From positions 62,001-126,000 of the forward strand of contig JAADJZ010000034.1 in assembly GCA_011032825.1 (NCBI GenBank): DNA of 64,000 nucleotides, in the 5' to 3' direction. Positions 59,316-64,000 of this stretch are shown in pieces. The stretch comes from Massariosphaeria phaeospora. Lineage: Eukaryota > Ascomycota > Dothideomycetes > Pleosporales. The notes beneath the pieces are model-generated. The model had not been told where the DNA came from, did no database searches, and saw nothing but the letters and a program-made list of their open reading frames with translations. Position 1 is the first letter of the stretch; every line of letters begins with the position of its first letter. A program made the position numbers and the translations under genes.

Positions 59316-60020
59316 CTAACCACGGCGGGAATTACCACGCTCAGTAGCACGACCAGAGGCCTCCTTGCGGATCGTCTCGCGGAAAGTAGGCTCATCGACG
59401 AGTTCTTCCAAGCGAGGAGTAGCACCACGGATATTACGAGGAGCTGCGCCGCGGACAGTGTGGCCAAGTCTAGAAGAAGACGAGCCATGATCATCACCAA
59501 GTAGTTCTTCGAGGCGCAAGGCACCAGACGTCTGTCTACGGGAAGAGCCGTCGTGGATGGTTTGCACACGGTTAGACGAGGACAGGCCATGGGGGAACTC
59601 AATGGCACGACGATAGCCAGACGGGTTGTGGCCAGACGACGACGCAGCGGCCGGGATCGCGAGGAGCACATTGTGACCGTTGGTACGGCTGGAGGGGTTA
59701 CGGCTAGCCGAGCCGATGGCAGCGGAGGGCGACGCCGGCACTGCGCGGAGCGTATCGTCGAAGCCACCGAGGCCACCGAGACCACGGCTAGACGAGGAGA
59801 AACCACGGCCTGGCGAGGAGGGGATGTGAGACGCGGACACGGTGACTTTGGTCGTTTCGTAAGTCATCGAGAAGTATCCGTCGCCGGAACCGGAAGACTG
59901 CTTCATTAGCTGTTCGGCCATGGCGAGGGCGTCCTTGTCGGATTTGCCCTCGTCACGGAAGGTAGAGTAGGCGGAGGCGAACTGGTCGTTGCCGCCACGG
60001 GTAGAACGGTGAGAAGACAT
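59316..60020 (-). CDS. Hypothetical disordered Ser/Arg/Gly-rich protein
   Basis: A single open frame of 234 aa with ATG at 60020 (MSSHRSTRGGNDQFASAYST) and TAG at 59316. The N-terminal ~40 residues (FRDEGKSDKDALAMAEQLMK) look helical and conserved. The rest is low-complexity Ser, Gly, Arg and Asn, with an SSSSRGLGGLGGF stretch and two related segments, RLEELLGDD and RLEELVDEP. There are no membrane segments or signal peptide. Composition differs from the shadow frames on the opposite strand, and the gene has a normal divergent promoter region, so I consider it real; function unknown. Confidence 0.65.
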   Translation of the reverse strand: MSSHRSTRGGNDQFASAYSTFRDEGKSDKDALAMAEQLMKQSSGSGDGYFSMTYETTKVTVSASHIPSSPGRGFSSSSRGLGGLGGFDDTLRAVPASPSAAIGSASRNPSSRTNGHNVLLAIPAAASSSGHNPSGYRRAIEFPHGLSSSNRVQTIHDGSSRRQTSGALRLEELLGDDHGSSSSRLGHTVRGAAPRNIRGATPRLEELVDEPTFRETIRKEASGRATERGNSRRG

Positions 60021-60099
60021 TTCTGGTTGGTTTGTGGAGTTGACGGTGTCGAACTGAGTGCGTATGGTGATGACTGTGGAGAGTCGCTCTAAAACCTGT

Positions 60100-60132
60100 T
60101 AGAGAGTAGAGAGTAGAGAGTGAGAGAGTGTG
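60100..60132. repeat. TAGAGAG-type microsatellite
   Basis: A short imperfect run of TAGAGAG units merging into GAGAGAGTG, 80-110 bp upstream of the hypothetical gene start at 60020, probably in its promoter or 5' UTR. Confidence 0.8.
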
Positions 60133-61410
60133 TCTGGTTCTTCTAGAGGTGCGATCTGGGGTCTTATTTGTACTTCCATGAGTGCCATCATTGTGTCTGC
60201 ACTAGATAGAATTGCCCACATTGTCGTGTGTTGATTTGTTGTTGAATTCGACGTAAGACAAAGGCAGCTGGGTGGAACAATGGCATTGGTGAGGCTGGAG
60301 AGGTGTCACAAGGTATGTTCCCCTGCGGACGATGCTTTTCGGAGAGATTGTTAACTCACAATGTTCAGATTGAAGAAATTGGAGGAGGGGATGGAGTAAG
60401 AGACATTGTGAAAACTAACGTTAGAGCCTTACAGAGCGAGTGGGAATTAGTGCAAGACTGGAAATGATCATACTCTGGCGATACCATTTCATCCCTATTC
60501 CATTCCAATATAGACAACTACTATAGTGCGAAACTAGTGCTCGCTCGTTTCCGTCGTGCTTGAAAGCTTTCAAAGTTAACGCAGTCGAGTGCCGTGATTC
60601 GATTTGCTTGTGGAAAAAAATGCCAAAACAAGGCTTGATAGGCTTCATAGTTGTTGTTGATACTCCGAGTCGTCCTCTCAGTATTGTAGTGCATCTGCTG
60701 TTGTTAAACGTAGCGTTGAGACAGCCGCAGAGCGCAAATCGTCTGACCAGTTGCACTGGCCCAAATTTGTATCTAACAAGCGTGACGGTAGACATCTAAG
60801 ACTAAATTTATTGGTGAGCAGTAATTTGGAGATGCTTGAATAGTAGTCCGGAGATGATTGAACAGTAATCCGGAGATGATTGAAGAGAAATGTCGTTGGT
60901 GTTGGAGTCCGGCTTCTCCTAAGTCCGGCCTTGGCGGGGTCAGGAACGCGGGCGGCGGAACTCGATCCGCACACTACCTAACCACACAAGCTCATAGCGA
61001 GCGAGTCTCATCTGATTTCAACGTAAGCTGACTGGGTCGCTCGCTCTGTATACCACGCTGAGACACCATGTCGATTGTCACTGCATCGTGACGTGTTTCC
61101 TAAACTCCGAATTGTGTCAACATGTATCCTCTTACGTGATGCGAGGCTTCTTACCAACAGCTCCACGCCAGGAAGGTTTTACGCCATCTCGCGTCGGAGA
61201 TACAATCACGCGAATTGCTAATCTGATTGCGCGGTGGGGCTGTAGCTAGGTGGCAGCCATCTTTGTGGGGTATATGAACCCATCGGAGACATCACCAAAA
61301 TGACGAGCAATCACATCATCAATCAACCTCGCAATAGAAAGCTGCTCTTATATCTGTCTATTCTCATTCCCGTTCTTCTTATATTGAACTCTTACTACAA
61401 TTTCTTTAAC
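60133..61410. promoter_or_regulatory. Divergent intergenic region
   Basis: This is the upstream region of the minus-strand hypothetical gene and the plus-strand NmrA-like gene. Apart from the 22-bp tandem repeat at 60821-60886 I see no gene. Open frames at 60421-60974 have no protein-like composition. Confidence 0.45.
60821..60886. repeat. 22-bp tandem repeat, three units
   Basis: Units start at 60821, 60843 and 60865. The second and third share TCCGGAGATGATTGAA and the first differs by a few bases. No coding role is apparent. Confidence 0.85.
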
Positions 61411-62477
61411 ATGTCTGATATCAAGAACGTCATCATCATTGGGGTACGTGGATTTGCTGGTTGGGGCTAGGCCCCACACGAGAGACCTTCGTGCTCTGGA
61501 TGGATTCCACTCTTCTAACGAACATACGAGGATAATTTGTGCTGACATCTTCACCAGGCGGGTGGAAACCTTGGCCCATCAATCCTCAACGCATTCCTCG
61601 AATCCTCATCGTTCAACGTCACCGTGCTCTCCCGCGAAGGTTCCAGCTCCACATTCCCATCCAGCGTCAAGGTCGTCCGCGCAAACTACGAATCGGTCGA
61701 TTCGCTGAAATCTGCCTTCCAAGGGCAGGATGCCGTGCTCTCGTTCGTTGGCGGCGCGGCGATCGGCGACCAGCAGAAGCTCATCGACGCGGCCATCGCC
61801 GCGGGCGTGAAGCGCTTTATTCCATCCGAGTACGGCAGCAACACAATCGAATCGCGCGTGCGAGACATTGTCCCTATGTTCGCGGGGAAGCTCGCTGCGG
61901 TTGACTATCTGAAGAGCAAGGAGAAGGAGATCAGCTGGACGAGTGTCATCACCGGCCCGTTCTTTGACTGGGTGAGTAACCTACACTCCAAGGTGCCACC
62001 ACAGGCATATGACTAATGTGGAACTAGGGCATCAAAGTTGGATTCCTCAACCTCGACATCGCCACCAAAACCGCCACTCTCATCGACGGCGGCACAACCA
62101 CCTTCTCGGCCACCAACCTCCGCCAAATCGGGCTCGCGCTCGTCAAAATCCTCGAGACGCCCGCTGTGGCCAAGGACCAATACGTCTTCATCTCGTCCTT
62201 CCAGACCACGCAGAAAGACATCGTCGACGCAGCCGAGAAGATCACAGGCGACAAGTGGACGATTAAGAACGTGACCAGCAAGGAGCTGATCTACCAAGGC
62301 AACGAGAAGCTAAAGAAGCAGGACTTCAGCGGTATTGTCGAATTGATCAAGGGGGCGGCGTTTGGTGATCACGGGTTTGGGGATTTGACTCCGGCTGGGC
62401 TCTGGAACGAGAAGCTAGGACTGAGCAAGGAAGATTTCGAGGACTCAGTCAAGGCAGCTCTTGGGGGCAAGATTTAG
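61411..62477 (+). CDS. NmrA-like/isoflavone reductase-like NAD(P)-binding protein
   Basis: Three exons, 61411-61443, 61558-61971 and 62028-62477; all junctions are phase 0, introns 114 and 56 nt, product 298 aa. The first intron splits the Rossmann motif, which reads IIIGAGGNLGPSILNAFL across the junction (GxGGxxG). FNVTVLSREGS, DAVLSFVGG, AAGVKRFIPSEYG and the Lys-containing KLAAVDYLKSKE follow, as in the NmrA-like/isoflavone reductase-like (atypical SDR) family. SWTSVITGPFFDW is the family's substrate-loop element. These proteins are cytosolic reductases or NADP-sensing regulators; the substrate cannot be inferred here. The ATG at 61411 is preceded by TTTAAC, a weak context, but the splice phase supports it. 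Confidence 0.9.
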
Positions 62478-62868
62478 GGTGAGAAATGAGTGAGGGAAGC
62501 TTTGAGCGCATGTCACTAGGTAATTAGCGGTTGGTTATACCACGGACAATCTTGCACATGAATTTAAAAATCACAAACAAATAAGCTAAGAATCTCGATT
62601 ACGGAAGTTTGATAGTATTGTTGGGGGCAAGATGTACTGGTGAGAAACGAACGGGGAAGCTCTGAGCGACTTGTCACTAGCAGATTAACATCTTTCCATG
62701 CTCTCAAAACGGTTGATACCGAGCATAATGTTCTTGTTAGACCACAGTGGGGTGATCTCGTCGATGACATCTCCAAGGCCTACGCTGCGGTTGGTTGTAC
62801 GACGGGCAATCTTGCACATGAATTCAAAAATCACAAAACATATACGCTGAAAATCTTGATTACTGAAT
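62463..62868. repeat. Imperfect duplication of the NmrA gene 3' end and flank
   Basis: The segment 62463-62528, starting in the last codons of the CDS (GGGGGCAAGAT), is repeated at 62623-62689. Positions 62529-62608 are repeated at 62789-62868. The second copy has about 100 bp between its halves that the first lacks. The copies are roughly 80-85% alike by eye. Confidence 0.8.
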
Positions 62869-63029
62869 GTGATGGTACTGACGGCATTGTGTATTATTGT
62901 AAAAGAGGTAGACCAGCTACCCGAGACGAAACGGAATGGTGACTCCATAACGCTAGACAAAAGCCATTCGAACCCAAACGCCAGATACAAAGAGGATGCA
63001 AACGAGCCAGAGATCCAGCAACTCACCCA

Positions 63030-63881
63030 TCACTCATACACCGTCTCCAACGCACTCTTCCGCCCCTCAACCGCGCTCTTCCCCCTCCCCAGCCTCCCCG
63101 CCCACTTCTCCTCCCTCTCTATCATCACTAGCATATCATTGACCTTTTCCTCCAGCCCGTCCTCCCCCTCCACCCACCTCAGCACCGCAACCCACTCCTC
63201 CACCTCCTCCCGCAACCCCTCATCCCACCGCAACGCCTCCGTCAGCCCCTCTCTATTTGCCGCCCTCGACAACCGCCTATGCACATCGACCAAGCCCCTG
63301 AGCAGCAGCCCGATGAAGCGCTCGGTGAACGGCAGAGCGCGCAGCGCCCAGATGGCCTTGTACTCGGCGAGGCAGAGGCCCGTGCGCATCTCGGCCGTAA
63401 TTTGCGCGTTGAGGGCGAGGAGTTCGCGGGACGAGGGCGGTAGGCCGAGGAAGGCGAGGCTTTGGTACATTTGGATGAGGCCGGGGACGGTGATGGGGAT
63501 TTCGGAGGTGGGGTCGTGGAGCTCGGTTTCGCGCCAGCGGAGCGCGGTGAGGAGGCCAGTGTGGCTGGTAGTGCTAGCGGGGAGGAGCGCGATGGAGGGG
63601 TGGTGCGGGAGGATGTAAATGTGGAGGGTGGGGAGGAGGATGCTAAGTTCCAGTGGAGTGAGGGTTGTAGTTATGGGGTCGTGGTTGGGGACCTGGAGGA
63701 TGGGGGAGGTGATGCAGTTGCTAGAGGTTGAGGCATGAGACTCTTCAACGATCAGGTCAGTTGCGGATGCAGATGTAGGGGGTAGAGCTGGCGATGGGGG
63801 CGCGGATGTGGTTGGTGAGGGTGGTGAGACAAAAATATCCGGTGGGCTCATCTTCAAGGGATCCAGTTCGAGCGGCGACAT
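63030..63881 (-). CDS. Hypothetical fungal protein, 283 aa
   Basis: The open frame runs from ATG 63881 (MSPLELDPLKMSPPDIF) to a stop at 63030. The N-terminal ~70 residues are Pro/Ser/Thr-rich and disordered. The rest is rich in helices with Leu, Glu and Arg (LGLPPSSRELLALNAQITAE, FTERFIGLLLRGLVDVHRRL, EEVEEWVAVLRWVEGEDGLE). No signal peptide or membrane span is seen, and I recognise no domain. The frame stays open upstream of the ATG, and a possible acceptor (CTTAG) near 63,920 suggests that a further 5' exon may lie near or beyond the window edge, so the start is uncertain. Confidence 0.6.
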   Translation of the reverse strand: MSPLELDPLKMSPPDIFVSPPSPTTSAPPSPALPPTSASATDLIVEESHASTSSNCITSPILQVPNHDPITTTLTPLELSILLPTLHIYILPHHPSIALLPASTTSHTGLLTALRWRETELHDPTSEIPITVPGLIQMYQSLAFLGLPPSSRELLALNAQITAEMRTGLCLAEYKAIWALRALPFTERFIGLLLRGLVDVHRRLSRAANREGLTEALRWDEGLREEVEEWVAVLRWVEGEDGLEEKVNDMLVMIEREEKWAGRLGRGKSAVEGRKSALETVYE

Positions 63882-64000
63882 GACGGGGAAGACCACTCTG
63901 GATTCCTGCTTTGGTTCTAAGATCAGTCAAAGTCTGCGGCAGAAAAAGTCCTTTTCATTTATAACACGTATCGCGCGAAATACAATGATGAATGAAGTAG

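Noticed and set aside
63459..63731. Plus-strand frames opposite the last hypothetical gene
   Set aside because: Antisense shadows of a Pro/Ser-rich and Leu/Glu-rich minus-strand frame.
1..64000. tRNA or rRNA genes
   Set aside because: I saw no cloverleaf with A/B boxes or rRNA-like conserved core on either strand by eye. A covariance-model scan would be needed to exclude a tRNA.

Overview
The window reads as nuclear DNA of a filamentous ascomycete (Pezizomycotina; Dothideomycetes is a guess). The genes have short introns (46-114 nt) with GTNNGT-type donors and CTAAC/CTGAC branch points. Two GC-balanced gene regions, about 1-13,000 and 57,560-64,000, flank a roughly 44.5 kb AT-rich block. That block carries the signature of repeat-induced point mutation (RIP): Gln and Trp codons of transposon proteins have become TAG/TAA, and repeat copies differ almost only by C/T and G/A changes.

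Left arm. Positions 1-3,660 hold no convincing protein gene, but 2,170-2,897 is a striking array of about 13 degenerate ~30-bp repeats separated by unique ~25-bp spacers, with a TATA box on the minus strand just upstream. Next come a Rax1-like RGS membrane protein (minus), a gene-poor stretch with a probable RIP-damaged pseudogene, and a secreted astacin-like metalloprotease with a 10-nt microexon and one zinc ligand changed. A triple-BRCT protein (minus) and a hotdog-fold thioesterase (plus) then form a divergent pair.

AT-rich block (13,016-57,560). It can be resolved into dated layers by matching long terminal repeats (LTRs), terminal inverted repeats (TIRs) and target-site duplications (TSDs). 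A Ty3/gypsy element E (14,785-46,960, minus) contains a hAT-type MITE, a Fot1/pogo transposon, a solo LTR and gypsy B (17,352-39,949, minus). B contains a pogo element and gypsy A (20,278-33,538, plus), and A contains gypsy C (23,134-30,428, plus). To the right, pogo B (48,522-57,486) has been stretched to 9 kb by a solo LTR, a second MITE copy and gypsy F (50,739-57,271, minus). Every element is broken by stop codons, so I expect no active transposon here.

Right arm. Protein arginine N-methyltransferase 2 (RMT2) starts only 240 bp from the last transposon end. It is followed by a disordered Ser/Arg-rich hypothetical protein (minus), an NmrA/isoflavone-reductase-like NAD(P)-binding protein (plus) with a duplicated 3' flank, and a hypothetical protein (minus) at the window edge. 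The genes are unrelated in function and show no cluster logic. The interest lies in the repeat/spacer array, the nested transposon stratigraphy and the decayed protease.
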